From an uncultured Elusimicrobia bacterium (lineage in GTDB: Bacteria; Elusimicrobiota; Elusimicrobia; Elusimicrobiales; UBA9959): a stretch of DNA of 48,185 nt. The notes beneath the pieces are model-generated. The model was given only the letters and a program-made list of their open reading frames with translations, had not been told where the DNA came from and searched no databases. Of this stretch, positions 1 to 10,265 are shown one piece after another. Position numbers and translations under genes: made by a program. Position 1 is the first letter of the stretch; every line of letters starts with the position of its first letter. The stretch spans positions 1 to 48,185 of the forward strand of contig CAIPTO010000101.1 of NCBI GenBank assembly GCA_903867985.1. Direction: 5' to 3'.

Positions 1-555
1 AAAGTGGATTCCGTTACAGCCCTTGCGTTCGTAAACACAGACGTTGCGGCCTCGTTCGCCGCGATTACCTGGCTTACGGTAGCCTGGATACTTGAGAAGA
101 AGCCCAAATTCGTGGGGCTTCTTACCGGTTCCATAGCGGGACTCGCCACTATAACGCCCGCCGCAGGCTATGTAACGACCAAATCTGCGGTTTTTATCGG
201 AATTGCGTCAAGTCTGGTCTGTTACATGGCGGTTAACCTTAAGAATAAGCTGGGCTGGGACGACGCGCTTGATGTTTGGGGCGTACACGGAGTTGGAGGA
301 GTGCTTGGCGTGATACTCCTTGGCGTATTCGCCACCACAGCGGTTAACGCCGCCGGGGCGAACGGCCTGTACCACGGTGATCCGGTATTTTTCTTCAAGC
401 AGTTGATCGCTGTGACCGGAACCGCAGTTTACGCCTTTATATTCAGTTACGCAATGTTGTTCCTGATAAACAAGGTCACTCCCGTAAAGACCTCATCGGA
501 AACCGAGGAAATGGGGCTTGACGAGGCGCAACACGGAGAAACTGCCTATCTATAA
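1..555 (+). CDS. amtB: Ammonium transporter AmtB, C-terminal part (5' truncated by window edge)
   Basis: Frame open from base 1; contains WDDALDVWGVHGVGGVLGVILLGVFA, typical of the Amt C-terminal region. Confidence 0.93.
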   Translation, partial: KVDSVTALAFVNTDVAASFAAITWLTVAWILEKKPKFVGLLTGSIAGLATITPAAGYVTTKSAVFIGIASSLVCYMAVNLKNKLGWDDALDVWGVHGVGGVLGVILLGVFATTAVNAAGANGLYHGDPVFFFKQLIAVTGTAVYAFIFSYAMLFLINKVTPVKTSSETEEMGLDEAQHGETAYL

Positions 556-573
556 AAGTTAAAGTTCAAAAAC

Positions 574-604
574 AAAGCCCGTCAGCCTACGGCTGACGGG
601 CTTT
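574..604 (+). terminator. Hairpin terminator after amtB
   Basis: Perfect 14-bp stem AAAGCCCGTCAGCC-TAC-GGCTGACGGGCTTT. Confidence 0.8.
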
Positions 605-710
605 ATAACAGGTATACAAAAAGCTGAAAATATTACCCTTACAATGGGACTAGCGCTTTGTTTTGGGACCCGAACCTGCAAGTTGCAATTGCAACCAGAT
701 TAAAGAACGG

Positions 711-1214
711 CTATTTAAATTTATCTATCAAAAAGCTCCCGGCAAAATGGCTTCCTATTATTACCAGTGCGGCAAGACCCATATGCACCAATGCCTCATA
801 GAACGGGTTCTTTTTGCTTTTGTGCTGTATAGCATAGCTCATGCCGGCCAGGACGGCAAAGCCCCATATAATCGAACATAAAACTGCAGTTCTTATCGGG
901 AGAAAAACTATCAGTAGCACAAAGCTTAAGGAAACTCCCAGCCGCGACAGGTAGTTTGTCAGAGTGGCAAGCCACACCTCTTTTCCTGCAATATGCTCCG
1001 ACTCAAGATAGAGATGTATTCCCATAGAATCGGATAAATTGTCAGCTAGTGCTATCACCAATATGCTACCGATGATGCTTGATTTAGGGTGAGCTATACT
1101 GTCCAGCCCGGTAATAAGCGCCAGACTGGTAATGACCGCTGATGTGACCCCGAAAGAGACCTTGGTCTGATAAGGCCGCGCTACCGCATTAACATCGGAG
1201 TTTTTATTTTCCAT
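711..1214 (-). CDS. Multi-spanning membrane protein, VIT1/CCC1-like
   Basis: ORF with several TM stretches and VIT-like FGVTSAVITSLALITGLDS; start MENKNSD chosen over the longer ORF start at 1283. Confidence 0.55.
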   Translation of the reverse strand: MENKNSDVNAVARPYQTKVSFGVTSAVITSLALITGLDSIAHPKSSIIGSILVIALADNLSDSMGIHLYLESEHIAGKEVWLATLTNYLSRLGVSLSFVLLIVFLPIRTAVLCSIIWGFAVLAGMSYAIQHKSKKNPFYEALVHMGLAALVIIGSHFAGSFLIDKFK

Positions 1215-1309
1215 AATAAAAGAATATTCTGCATTTTTGGGCCCGGATACGGGACTCGGACCGGGTGACTTTGCGGTTCGCAACCTTAAATTTTATTCCG
1301 GCGTTACCT

Positions 1310-3397
1310 TTACTGCTGCAGCTGGGACAAGTCCGCGACATCCTCGAAAAGGCTGACCAGCGAGCCGATAAGGCGGAGCCGGTTTTCCTTCACTTTTGGA
1401 TCCTCAACCATCACCATGACTTTATCAAAAAAACTATCCAGCGCTCCCTTGATGACGACAGTCTCCATCAGGCTTTTTTCATACTCCCGGTTGGCGATAT
1501 GGCCTTTCAACTTGCCTGAAAGGGCTTTGATACCGGAGTAAAGAGCGCGCTCCTCGTCTTTTTCAAAAACCGTTTCGTCCGGACCGGCTGCGGCGGAGTG
1601 TTTGGCCTGTCGGAGGATGTTCTTGGCTCTCTTGAAGGCCATAGCCAGCGCTTCAAAGTCTGGGTTTTTACGCACGACATGCAGGTCATTTATGCGGCGG
1701 CGGCAGTCCAGCAGGTCAGCGTTTTTAATAAAAAATTCCTTAACCGCCTTAACCTCGTCAAAGCGGAAGCCTTTTTCCTCGAACAGAGTTTCGGCCCGCT
1801 GCCAGGTAAAATCCAGCAGCGCGGCAGTGGTCTTTTCTCTGTCAAAACCAGCGGCCTTCGCCGGCAGAAGTTCAAGTGCGCGGCTAAAAGCCTCTTTAAG
1901 CGGCAGCTCCAGGTCATTCTCAAGGATAATTCTGGCCAGACCAAGCGCCTGCCTCCTGAGAGCATGGGGATCTTCGCTGCCGGAAGGAATTAATCCGATC
2001 GCGAAGTCGGCCGCCAGTGTGTCAAGTTTGCCGGCGATGGAAACCACCGAACTTTCTCTGGTGGAGGGGAGCGGCGACTTGGCGCTCATGGGCCAGTAGA
2101 ATTCTCCCACGGCCTTCGCGGCGGTTTCGCTCAAACCGGCATTTTTGGCGTAATAATGGCCCATTACGCCCTGGAGCTCGGTGAACTCACGAACAACATT
2201 GCTTGAAAGATCGGCATAAACCATACGGGAAGCCTTCCTGACCGACTCCGTATCCAGGCCGTGGACCGCAGACGCCAGCCAGCCCGCGAGAGCCTCGACC
2301 CGGCCGGCCTTGTCGAACATTGAACCCAGCTTTTCCTGGAAGGTAACGGTCTTCAGGACGTTCAGCATGTTTTCCATCGGCTCCGTCAGATCGCGCTCAT
2401 AAAAGAATATCGCATCCCTGAAACGCGCTTCCAGAACATTCCGGAAACCCTCTTCCACGTTCTTCTGGCCCTTTGAAACTCCGTCCCGGATACCGACAAA
2501 ATATGGCTGGAGCTTTTTTTTAGAATCGCTGACCGTAAAGAACTTGAGCTGCTTCTTCATCACAAGATGCACCAGCTCCCTGGGAAGTTTGAGAAATTCC
2601 TGGTCGTAAGTTCCGACTACACAGACCGGATATTCCACCAGATAAAGGTTCTCATTGAACAGCTCGGCGTCAGTTTCTACTTCCAGTTTTGTCCTTTTGG
2701 AAACCTGTTCTATCTCCGTTGCCAGAGCCTTGGCGCGCTCCGTATCTTTAACCAGCACATTTGCGTTCTCAAGTATCCGCAGATACTTCTCAGCCGAAGG
2801 AATATTTATAACCCGCGACCCCTTGGCGCTCAGGCCCACGGTAAAACGCCCGGTCTTTATGCCGGCAAAAGAGAAGGCAACTATCTTTTCGCCGTAAAGA
2901 GCCGCCAGACTCCTTATGGGCCGGGCAAAACGCACGCGCGTTTCCTCCCAGACCATGGTCTTGGGAAATTCCAGCGCGCCGATAAGCCTGGGGAATATTT
3001 CTGCCAGAACCTTTGCCGCGGGCCTGGCGGAAATTACCTTAATAGCCACCAGAACTTCGCCTTTTGGAGCGGTCTCAACGGTAAGTTTGTCGGGGGTCGT
3101 CCCCTGTCCTTTCGCGAACCCGGCGCTCTGGGGGGTATAAGCGCCCCCTTCGTCCTTCCAGAATTTTGCCAGCGGCCCCATGACTTTTACTGTCCGTTCC
3201 TCGGATTTTCCCGGCAGGCCGATTATATGGAGAACCAGTCTTTTATAAGTGCCGTAGGCCTTAAGAGTTTCAAAAGGCAGATTTGCTGCGGCCAGAAGTT
3301 CTCGGGCTCCGGCCTCCAACTGCGCTTCGGCGGAAGTTATAAAGCGGGCTGGGATATTCTCGATGCGGATCTCAAGCAAAGCGTCTCGTTTAATCAT
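1310..3397 (-). CDS. glyS: Glycine--tRNA ligase beta subunit
   Basis: LLEIRIENIPARFITSAEAQLEAGARELL..., VMGPLAKFWKDEGGAYTPQSAGFAKGQG; next to glyQ. Confidence 0.95.
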   Translation of the reverse strand: MIKRDALLEIRIENIPARFITSAEAQLEAGARELLAAANLPFETLKAYGTYKRLVLHIIGLPGKSEERTVKVMGPLAKFWKDEGGAYTPQSAGFAKGQGTTPDKLTVETAPKGEVLVAIKVISARPAAKVLAEIFPRLIGALEFPKTMVWEETRVRFARPIRSLAALYGEKIVAFSFAGIKTGRFTVGLSAKGSRVINIPSAEKYLRILENANVLVKDTERAKALATEIEQVSKRTKLEVETDAELFNENLYLVEYPVCVVGTYDQEFLKLPRELVHLVMKKQLKFFTVSDSKKKLQPYFVGIRDGVSKGQKNVEEGFRNVLEARFRDAIFFYERDLTEPMENMLNVLKTVTFQEKLGSMFDKAGRVEALAGWLASAVHGLDTESVRKASRMVYADLSSNVVREFTELQGVMGHYYAKNAGLSETAAKAVGEFYWPMSAKSPLPSTRESSVVSIAGKLDTLAADFAIGLIPSGSEDPHALRRQALGLARIILENDLELPLKEAFSRALELLPAKAAGFDREKTTAALLDFTWQRAETLFEEKGFRFDEVKAVKEFFIKNADLLDCRRRINDLHVVRKNPDFEALAMAFKRAKNILRQAKHSAAAGPDETVFEKDEERALYSGIKALSGKLKGHIANREYEKSLMETVVIKGALDSFFDKVMVMVEDPKVKENRLRLIGSLVSLFEDVADLSQLQQ

Positions 3398-3454
3398 TAT
3401 CCATCTCCATTTAAATTAGGTGAACTCCGCGACAAACAATCTGCCGCTTGTTAC

Positions 3455-4333
3455 TTATGCCTGAGTGGCACCTGCCGCACTTATATTCACCGGCTCATTA
3501 GCTTTCACGTGCGCGGCGGCGCAGGCCTTGGCGATATCGCGTATCCTTTTGATCATGCCGACCCTCTCAGAAACGGAAACGGCGCCCCGCGCGTCCATCA
3601 GATTGAACGAGTGAGAGCATTTCATCACCAGGTCGTACGCCGGCAGATAGTGGCCGTTCTTTATCAGTACGAAAATCTCGCGTTCGTAGTCGTCAAAATT
3701 CCTGCGCAGGTTGGGGACATCCGCGTATTCAAAATTATAATGCGAGAACTGCTTTTCCTGGGTCCGGTACATCTCGCCGTAGGTTAGCCGGTCGTTCCAC
3801 ATAAGGTCATAAACGCTTTTTTTCTTCTGCACGAACATCGCCAGACGCTCCAGACCGTACGTGATCTCTACGCTTATCGGATTAAGTTCGAAAGAAGCCA
3901 TCTGCTGGAAATAAGTAAACTGCGTCACCTCCATCCCGTCCAGCCAGACTTCCCAACCTACGCCGGAGGCGCCCAGGGTCGGAGATTCCCAGTCGTCCTC
4001 TATCCAGCGGATATCGTGTTCATCAGCGTTGATGCCGACGGCCTTGAGGGATTTCAGATATATCTGCTGTATGTCTTTTGACGGCGGCTTAATTATTACC
4101 TGGTACTGATAATATTTACCTAATCGGTTGGGGTTCTCTCCGAAGCGCCCGTCTCCGGGCCGACGGCAGGGTTCGACGTAGGCCACACGATTAGGCTTAG
4201 AGGTGAGCGAACCGAAAAAAGTGGCTGGGTTAAAAGTGCCGGCGCCTTTTTCCAGATCGTAAGGCTGTATTATGGCGCAGCCCTGCTTGGCCCAATACTG
4301 GTCAAATTTGAGTATGATGTCCTGAAAATTCAC
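3455..4333 (-). CDS. glyQ: Glycine--tRNA ligase alpha subunit
   Basis: [43 protein letters not shown]... Confidence 0.97.
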   Translation of the reverse strand: MNFQDIILKFDQYWAKQGCAIIQPYDLEKGAGTFNPATFFGSLTSKPNRVAYVEPCRRPGDGRFGENPNRLGKYYQYQVIIKPPSKDIQQIYLKSLKAVGINADEHDIRWIEDDWESPTLGASGVGWEVWLDGMEVTQFTYFQQMASFELNPISVEITYGLERLAMFVQKKKSVYDLMWNDRLTYGEMYRTQEKQFSHYNFEYADVPNLRRNFDDYEREIFVLIKNGHYLPAYDLVMKCSHSFNLMDARGAVSVSERVGMIKRIRDIAKACAAAHVKANEPVNISAAGATQA

Positions 4334-4414
4334 GATTATAACCTCCGCAACGAAATTATTACAGGTATATTATACCGAAAACTGCGCCCGGAATGATAAA
4401 GCCGTGAAACTGGC

Positions 4415-4454
4415 ACCGCCGCGCTGTCTTGCTGTCGTACTGCCGCGCTAAACA
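4415..4454. repeat. Array A: period-8 degenerate tandem repeat
   Basis: ACCGCCGC GCTGTCTT GCTGTCGT ACTGCCGC GCTAAACA; the recO stop codon lies in the last unit. Confidence 0.7.
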
Positions 4455-5155
4455 AATTCAAGCGTTTTAAGCTGCTGATTGAGCTGTTCCGAAAAAAATC
4501 TTTTCAGGAGATTATCGAGGTAATCCATTGCCTGTGGCTGCGCCGCCAGGGCATGGACATCGGACCATGTTCCGTCATGCAAGGTTTCCCAGAGCCTGGA
4601 GTCCAACCCTACCGAACTGTGCTTAAACCCGAAGCCCGCGGTCTCCAGTGCGCGCAGAGTGAAGGCCCGGCGCATCCATGGGGATATTCCGGCTAATTTT
4701 GGTTCGCAACTGACGCCAATTGGCGCAAGGGCAGCGCCCGGGTATTCTGTTCCGCGGCCAAAAGAGCAGGCCGGAACGCCATCCAGATTTTGAAGCGCCC
4801 CCAACAAAAGTTCGTATTTCTCCGGACTGGGCTGATGGGAGGGGGTAAGCTTGTTAACAACTTCACAGAAATATAAAGCGGTGAACAGGCTATCAGTATT
4901 CAGCCGGATGCTGGGGAAGACGGAAAGGGAACTGCCGCCCGTACAGACGGGGAAATTGGATCCGTTCTTAAGATAAAAGCGATAGTCGCCCCAGCTGACC
5001 GGCTCCGAAAGAGCCCGGAGCTTCCCCTTGGAAAGGCGCACGCTTTTGAAATTGACTTCAAGCTTACCCCTGTCCTTGGTGAAAACAGTTACTATGCGGT
5101 CGTTCTCGCGCAGCGGCCTGCGCCACAAAACAATGCCGTAATCACAGAAAATCAT
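4448..5155 (-). CDS. recO: DNA repair protein RecO
   Basis: DYGIVLWRRPLRENDRIVTVFTKDRGKLEVNFKSVRLSKGKL... matches RecO N-terminal OB domain pattern. Confidence 0.8.
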   Translation of the reverse strand: MIFCDYGIVLWRRPLRENDRIVTVFTKDRGKLEVNFKSVRLSKGKLRALSEPVSWGDYRFYLKNGSNFPVCTGGSSLSVFPSIRLNTDSLFTALYFCEVVNKLTPSHQPSPEKYELLLGALQNLDGVPACSFGRGTEYPGAALAPIGVSCEPKLAGISPWMRRAFTLRALETAGFGFKHSSVGLDSRLWETLHDGTWSDVHALAAQPQAMDYLDNLLKRFFSEQLNQQLKTLEFV

Positions 5156-5190
5156 AATGATATATTAGCAATTTACCTTACGGCAAATCG

Positions 5191-5316
5191 CGCGACAGCA
5201 GATAGCGCTACACTGCAAATAAGCAATTTTTACAAATTTTCCCTGCTGTTATGTATTCGGTTTCTTCTGCTGTCCCGCTGCCGCGCTGTCTTGCTATCTG
5301 CCACTTGCCCTTTGTC
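5191..5316. repeat. Array B: period-8 repeat, inverted halves, in the recO/rpmH divergent gap
   Basis: Right half GCTGTCCC GCTGCCGC GCTGTCTT GCTATCTG CCACTTGC CCTTTGTC (5269-5316); left half 5191-5225 carries the same words inverted (GCAGATAGC 5198-5206 vs GCTATCTGC 5293-5301). Confidence 0.7.
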
Positions 5317-5340
5317 TTTTGTATATTTATTTAATATAAT
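5312..5340 (+). promoter_or_regulatory. Sigma70-like promoter for rpmH
   Basis: TTGTCT-N17-TATAAT, ending 9 nt before the rpmH ATG. Confidence 0.6.
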
Positions 5341-5349
5341 TAACACACT

Positions 5350-5487
5350 ATGCTACCTACATACAGACCAAATGTCAGAAGAAGAAAAAAGACTCTCGGT
5401 TTTCGCGCAAAAATGAAAACCGCGGGCGGAAGAAAAACTTTAGCTAGAAGACGCGCGAAAGGGCGATGGCATCTCATTCCCGACTAG
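5350..5487 (+). CDS. rpmH: 50S ribosomal protein L34
   Basis: Not in ORF track (45 aa); translates to [45 protein letters not shown]. Confidence 0.95.
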   Translation: MLPTYRPNVRRRKKTLGFRAKMKTAGGRKTLARRRAKGRWHLIPD

Positions 5488-5515
5488 ACGCTTGCGCGTT
5501 TATCGGCGTCGTTGA

Positions 5516-5914
5516 ATGAAAAAGTTTTCTTTTACCAGGAACGCACGCCTGCGCTGCCGGAAAATCTTTGATTTCGTATTTAGCGAAGGGGAAAAATCCT
5601 CCACGCGCGACTTAGTGATGTGGGCCTGCGTGCCGGGCCTGAATAAAGCCGGGGCAAAAGCGCCAGGCCTTATCGCAAACGGCGGCAGAAGATTAGGCCT
5701 CGTCATCAGCAAAAAGACCGGCGGCGCGGTACAGCGCAACAGACTTAAGAGGCTTCTGCGGGAAGCCTACAGGCTGTCAAAGTACGATCTGCTGGACGGA
5801 GCGCACATAATAGTATATCCGAAAGCCGGATGCGCTATAAACAACCTTTTAGAGGCCCGGAAAGCGCTGAGCGCGATCTGGGCAAGAGCGAAGATAAAAA
5901 ATGCGGAGCGATAA
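5516..5914 (+). CDS. rnpA: Ribonuclease P protein component
   Basis: [28 protein letters not shown] motif; between rpmH and yidD. Confidence 0.93.
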   Translation: MKKFSFTRNARLRCRKIFDFVFSEGEKSSTRDLVMWACVPGLNKAGAKAPGLIANGGRRLGLVISKKTGGAVQRNRLKRLLREAYRLSKYDLLDGAHIIVYPKAGCAINNLLEARKALSAIWARAKIKNAER

Positions 5915-6191
5915 AAACGCCCTAGGAAAGGCCGCGGACGCGGCTCAGACAGCGTACAGACTTTTCAGACCACTACTGGGGCCTCGCGCCTGCAGATTTC
6001 ACCCGACCTGTTCCGAATATAGTTTCCAATCCTTTAAAACGCATGGCTTGTTCAGGGGCGCTTTTTTAAGCGCCGCGAGAATCCTCCGTTGCCATCCGTG
6101 GAATCCGGGCGGATATGACCCCGTGCCGTCGTTATCACAACATACGTCCGCCGCAGACTTAAATATCGCAAATATCAGGGAGACAAATTAA
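5901..6191 (+). CDS. yidD: Membrane protein insertion efficiency factor YidD
   Basis: [19 protein letters not shown]...[17 protein letters not shown]. Confidence 0.95.
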   Translation: MRSDKNALGKAADAAQTAYRLFRPLLGPRACRFHPTCSEYSFQSFKTHGLFRGAFLSAARILRCHPWNPGGYDPVPSLSQHTSAADLNIANIRETN

Positions 6192-7765
6192 TGCAGAAGA
6201 ACCTCGTGCTGGCAGTCGTGCTGTCCTCAGCGGTGTATATAGCATGGTACTCCTATATAGGAAAGCGGCCGATGCTCAATCCAGCCTCCGCGTCCACGGC
6301 ACAGTCGCAGCAAAGCGCCCCTGCGACGTCCGCCGCCACAGCCCTCAATGTTTCAGGGCAATCAACGGCGGCCGCAGCCTCCGGCCCGCTGGAAGCTGAC
6401 TGGGCTAAACGCTCCGTGGAACTCAGCCTTAATAAGGCCACCTACGCCTTCCACCCGGCCGGCGCCTCAATAAAGAGCGTGGTTTATCAGGGGCCTGTGT
6501 CCCCTGTCGAACTTGTAAAAGATCCCTCTCCGGGCTTTCTCAGCTCTTTTGACGACCTCACCTTCACCCTCAAAAGCAAAACCACCGACAGCGTAACCTT
6601 CGAAGCCCGCGCCGCCAACGGCGTAACTATAATCAAGAAATTTATCCTTAACGGAGAGGATAAGATAAATCTGCTTGAGATAACAGCGGTGAACCCTTCC
6701 GCCGCCCCTGCAGTATTCGCGGCTTGGAACCTTAAGCTGGGCCCCGGACTCGGCACTGTCAAAAGCGAAGAAAAAGAAAACCCCTCTCTTTGGAAGGCTC
6801 AATACACGTTTCAGGAAGAGGGTAAAAAGTTCCCGACCATAAAAACCATCAAGGAGAACCAGAAGGCCGGGTCCTGGATCTGGGCCGGCGTGGATAACAG
6901 GTACTTCCTGGCCGCCGTGCTGGGAGGGGACCTGAAACGCGACGCTCTTAATATCTCCATGCCGGAGATCGGAGGAAAGAAAGCGCCCCTCTTGTCTATG
7001 CCATTCGAAGCGGAACTGCTGGCGCCCCGGGAAACCCGCGTCTGGCGCGTGGAGTTTTATATTGGGCCCAAGGACTATAAACTGCTCCAGGCGTTAGGGC
7101 ACGGCCTTGACCGCTCCGTGAATTTCGGTTTTTTCTCCCCGCTTGCAAAAATAGCCAATTCGGCACTGGACTATTTCCACAAACTAACCGGGAATTACGG
7201 CGTTGCCATCGTCATAATAAGCGTTCTCCTGCAGATACTTATTTTTCCGCTGAGCTGGAAATCCTACAAAGCCATGGCCGTCATGAAAAAAATCCAGCCG
7301 GAGATGCAGGCCATCCAGGCCCGCTACAAGGCGGACCCCAAGCGCATGAACACGGAAGTCATGGAACTTTACAAGCGGCACGGCACCAACCCGCTGGGCG
7401 GTTGTCTGCCGATGCTCCTGCAAATCCCCATTTTCTTCTCGCTTTTCACGGCGCTGCGCAATTCATGGCCTCTGCACGGCGCGCCCTTTATCTTCTGGAT
7501 AAAGGACCTGTCGGCAAAAGATCCGTACTATATCCTGCCGCTTGTCATGGGCGGCATCATGTTCCTGCAGCAGCATCTGAACCCGCAAACAGGCGGCGAC
7601 CCCGCTCAGGCGGCCATGATGAAGTGGATGCCGGTTGTATTCACCTTTATGTTCCTGACCTTTCCGTCGGGACTGGTGCTTTATTGGCTGATAAACAGCA
7701 TCTGGGGCTTCGCGCAGACTATGATTTTACAGAAACAACAGGCGTTGAAAGATAAAGCCTATTAG
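6191..7765 (+). CDS. yidC: Membrane protein insertase YidC
   Basis: Periplasmic domain plus C-terminal 60KD_IMP domain (NYGVAIVIISVLLQILIFPLSWKSYKAMAVMKKIQPEMQAI). Confidence 0.95.
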   Translation: MQKNLVLAVVLSSAVYIAWYSYIGKRPMLNPASASTAQSQQSAPATSAATALNVSGQSTAAAASGPLEADWAKRSVELSLNKATYAFHPAGASIKSVVYQGPVSPVELVKDPSPGFLSSFDDLTFTLKSKTTDSVTFEARAANGVTIIKKFILNGEDKINLLEITAVNPSAAPAVFAAWNLKLGPGLGTVKSEEKENPSLWKAQYTFQEEGKKFPTIKTIKENQKAGSWIWAGVDNRYFLAAVLGGDLKRDALNISMPEIGGKKAPLLSMPFEAELLAPRETRVWRVEFYIGPKDYKLLQALGHGLDRSVNFGFFSPLAKIANSALDYFHKLTGNYGVAIVIISVLLQILIFPLSWKSYKAMAVMKKIQPEMQAIQARYKADPKRMNTEVMELYKRHGTNPLGGCLPMLLQIPIFFSLFTALRNSWPLHGAPFIFWIKDLSAKDPYYILPLVMGGIMFLQQHLNPQTGGDPAQAAMMKWMPVVFTFMFLTFPSGLVLYWLINSIWGFAQTMILQKQQALKDKAY

Positions 7766-7805
7766 AACAGGCTGAATTTTACACACAGTATCGGAGGAAC
7801 AAAAA

Positions 7806-8708
7806 ATGAAAGAAACAAAAGTAGAAGCTAAGACCATACAGGACGCCGTCGAGATAGGCCTCATAGAACTGGGCCTCAGACGCGATCAGGTTGAAGTTGT
7901 AGTAGTGAGCGAGGGAACAAAAGGTTTCCTCGGTTTAGGCGCGAAAAAAGCCTGCGTAATGCTGCGCGAGAAAAAATGGACCGGAGGCGGTCATCATGAA
8001 GAGCGCGACACCCGTCGCGAACGCCCCTCCTCTGGCCGCGGCAGAAGCGACGGCCCCCGCCGCGACGGAGGTCCCAGACGCGACAGATATGACGCAAGAC
8101 CCCGCCCCGCGCGAACGCCCCAGGACAGGCCTTACCAGGAGAGACGCCCCGACGCCGGTTACGCGAGACGGCCCGACGCTGTCTACCAGGATATCAGCCT
8201 GGCCATGGAAGCCGTGCAGGCGCCGGAAGATCCCATGGAACACGCGAAGTTGGCGCTGACAACAACCCTTAAACTAATGGGCCTTGAAGCCAGCATCACT
8301 GACACCAGGCACGACGCCGCGGAGGGGATCATATCCATGAAGTTCGACTCTCCTGACGCGACCGTATTCACCGCCGAGAACGCCAGAGGCCTGCAGTCCC
8401 TCCAGTTCCTTATCAACTCCATAATCAACAAAAACCGCAAGAACCGGATATCTGTCAGGATAGATACCGCCGACTACTGGAACAAAAAGGAAGAGGAACT
8501 CGCGCTGAAAATGGAAGCGGTCGTAAAGGATGTTATCGGAACCGCCCGCCCCTACCGTCTGGAGCCGATGTCCGCGCCTTTGCGCAAATTCGTGCACAGC
8601 CTGATAAAGGCCAAGTATCCGGAAGTGGAGACGCTTTCGGAAGGCGAAGGCAAATGGCGTAAGGTCGTAATACGGCCGGTTACGCAGAAAGAAACCGCGC
8701 AGCAATAA
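7806..8708 (+). CDS. jag: Jag/KhpB RNA-binding protein (Jag_N, R/G-rich linker, KH, R3H)
   Basis: N-terminal EVVVVSEGTKGFLGLGAKKACV, linker rich in R/D/G/P, C-terminal RKFVHSLIKAKYPEVETLSEGEGKWRKVVI. Confidence 0.9.
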   Translation: MKETKVEAKTIQDAVEIGLIELGLRRDQVEVVVVSEGTKGFLGLGAKKACVMLREKKWTGGGHHEERDTRRERPSSGRGRSDGPRRDGGPRRDRYDARPRPARTPQDRPYQERRPDAGYARRPDAVYQDISLAMEAVQAPEDPMEHAKLALTTTLKLMGLEASITDTRHDAAEGIISMKFDSPDATVFTAENARGLQSLQFLINSIINKNRKNRISVRIDTADYWNKKEEELALKMEAVVKDVIGTARPYRLEPMSAPLRKFVHSLIKAKYPEVETLSEGEGKWRKVVIRPVTQKETAQQ

Positions 8709-8711
8709 TCG

Positions 8712-8842
8712 GGATAGTGACTGGTGCAAAGCACAATTCGGTGAACAAGCGGATAGTGCAGAGTTGAGAGTGCAGAGTAAACAGCGCAGGGTGCCGGTAC
8801 CCTCCTTATAAACTCGCCACTAGCCACTCGCACTATCCGCTT
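8712..8842. repeat. Array C: period-7 repeat with inverted halves upstream of mnmE
   Basis: GTGCAGA GTTGAGA GTGCAGA GTAAACA GCGCAGG (8756-8790) and inverse ACTCGCC ACTAGCC ACTCGCA (8812-8832); 13-bp IR AAGCGGATAGTGC 8747-8759 / GCACTATCCGCTT 8830-8842. Confidence 0.7.
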
Positions 8843-8855
8843 TTTTATATTTACT

Positions 8856-10241
8856 ATGATCATCCCAGACACCACCCAGACCATAGTGGCGCCGGCATCG
8901 GCTCCGGGCCTCGGCGCTATAGCGGTGGTACGCCTTTCCGGGCCGGAAGCGCATAATATAGCGTCCGCCTTCCTCAAACCACTCTCCGCTTTTAAAAAAC
9001 CGCGGCCGGGAACGTCTTATCTGCTGAAGGCCGAGGAAAACGGCCGTCTCCTGGACAAAATCGTAGTCATCTTCTACCGCGCGCCGAAGAGTTATACAGG
9101 AGACGATATGGTGGAAATATTCTGCCACGGTTCGCCCTATATAATCTCCAGGCTGCTGCGTCTCTCAATAGCCAACGGGGCCCGCGAGGCCGCGCCCGGA
9201 GAATTCACGCTGCGGGCCTTTATGAACGGCAAGCTCGACCTGACCCAGGCCGAAGCCGTGAACGATCTCATAATCTCGGAAAGCGCAGCTTCGCACCGGG
9301 CGGCGATCACGCAGGTGGAGGGGGAAGTTTCCTCCCGCATCAGGAAACTGCGCGGGCGCCTTGTGGACCTCCTGAGCGAATTGGAGGTCAGGCTGGACGA
9401 CGCCTACGGCGAACTCCCGGCATTGGACTCCGAAGCTTTCGCCGGGCGGACGGCCGCGGCCGCGGCTGGAATAAAAACCCTGGCTGATAGTTTTGAGCAT
9501 GGGCGGCATTTAAAACACGGTCTTCGCGTGACGATCGCGGGGGCGCCCAACTCCGGCAAGTCGTCGCTCTTAAACAGGGTCGCGGACAGCGACCGCGCCA
9601 TCGTCTCGCCAAAAGCCGGAACCACCCGGGACACAATAGAAGAAAGGATAAATCTCTCCGGATTTACCGTAATTTTTACCGATACCGCCGGGATAAGCCC
9701 CGCTGCCGAAGACGCCGTGGAGCGCGAAGGGATGCGCCGCTCGATCAAGGCGCTTAAGGCTGCCGATATCATACTCTGGGTCCGCGATATTTCTAAAAGA
9801 GACTCCTCAGCAGACCGCAGAGTGGCTGCGGCCATCAAGCGCGCCGCCGCGCCCGGAACCGAACTAATAAAGGTATTTAATAAAAGCGACCTGCCCCCGG
9901 CGAGAGGGCCGGGGGAAACGGCGGAAGGGATCAGTATTTCATGCAGGACAGGCAGGGGTGTAGACGCGTTAAAAGATCTGCTGGTCGGTGAGGAAAGAAA
10001 GATGTTCTCGGCTGAGTCCTCTTCGGTGATAACTTCGGCCAGGCACTATTCCGCGCTGCTCGGCGCTCACGGAGAACTGACGCGGATCGGGGGCCTGGTG
10101 GGACACGGGCCGGAATTTCCTCTGGAACTGGCCGCGGAGCATCTCAGAGGCGCGCTCAACGCCCTGGCCGATATTCTGGGTGAAACGACACCGGAGGAGA
10201 TTTTGGGCAGAATTTTTGAGAAATTTTGCGTCGGAAAATAA
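8856..10241 (+). CDS. mnmE: tRNA modification GTPase MnmE
   Basis: TIVAPASAPGLGAIAVVRLSG, G1 GAPNSGKSS, C-terminal FEKFCVGK. Confidence 0.96.
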   Translation: MIIPDTTQTIVAPASAPGLGAIAVVRLSGPEAHNIASAFLKPLSAFKKPRPGTSYLLKAEENGRLLDKIVVIFYRAPKSYTGDDMVEIFCHGSPYIISRLLRLSIANGAREAAPGEFTLRAFMNGKLDLTQAEAVNDLIISESAASHRAAITQVEGEVSSRIRKLRGRLVDLLSELEVRLDDAYGELPALDSEAFAGRTAAAAAGIKTLADSFEHGRHLKHGLRVTIAGAPNSGKSSLLNRVADSDRAIVSPKAGTTRDTIEERINLSGFTVIFTDTAGISPAAEDAVEREGMRRSIKALKAADIILWVRDISKRDSSADRRVAAAIKRAAAPGTELIKVFNKSDLPPARGPGETAEGISISCRTGRGVDALKDLLVGEERKMFSAESSSVITSARHYSALLGAHGELTRIGGLVGHGPEFPLELAAEHLRGALNALADILGETTPEEILGRIFEKFCVGK

Positions 10242-10265
10242 GGCGCGATACGAATTGCGATTACC

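Noticed and set aside
663-881. 72-aa + strand ORF
   Set aside because: Mostly antisense to the membrane protein gene at 711-1214; no protein-like features
2567-3787. 406-aa + strand ORF
   Set aside because: Lies antisense to glyS and glyQ, both clearly recognised; composition looks like a shadow ORF
5156-5349. Possible oriC upstream of rpmH
   Set aside because: No DnaA-box-like TTATCCACA motifs seen and no dnaA; the gap is explained by array B and the rpmH promoter
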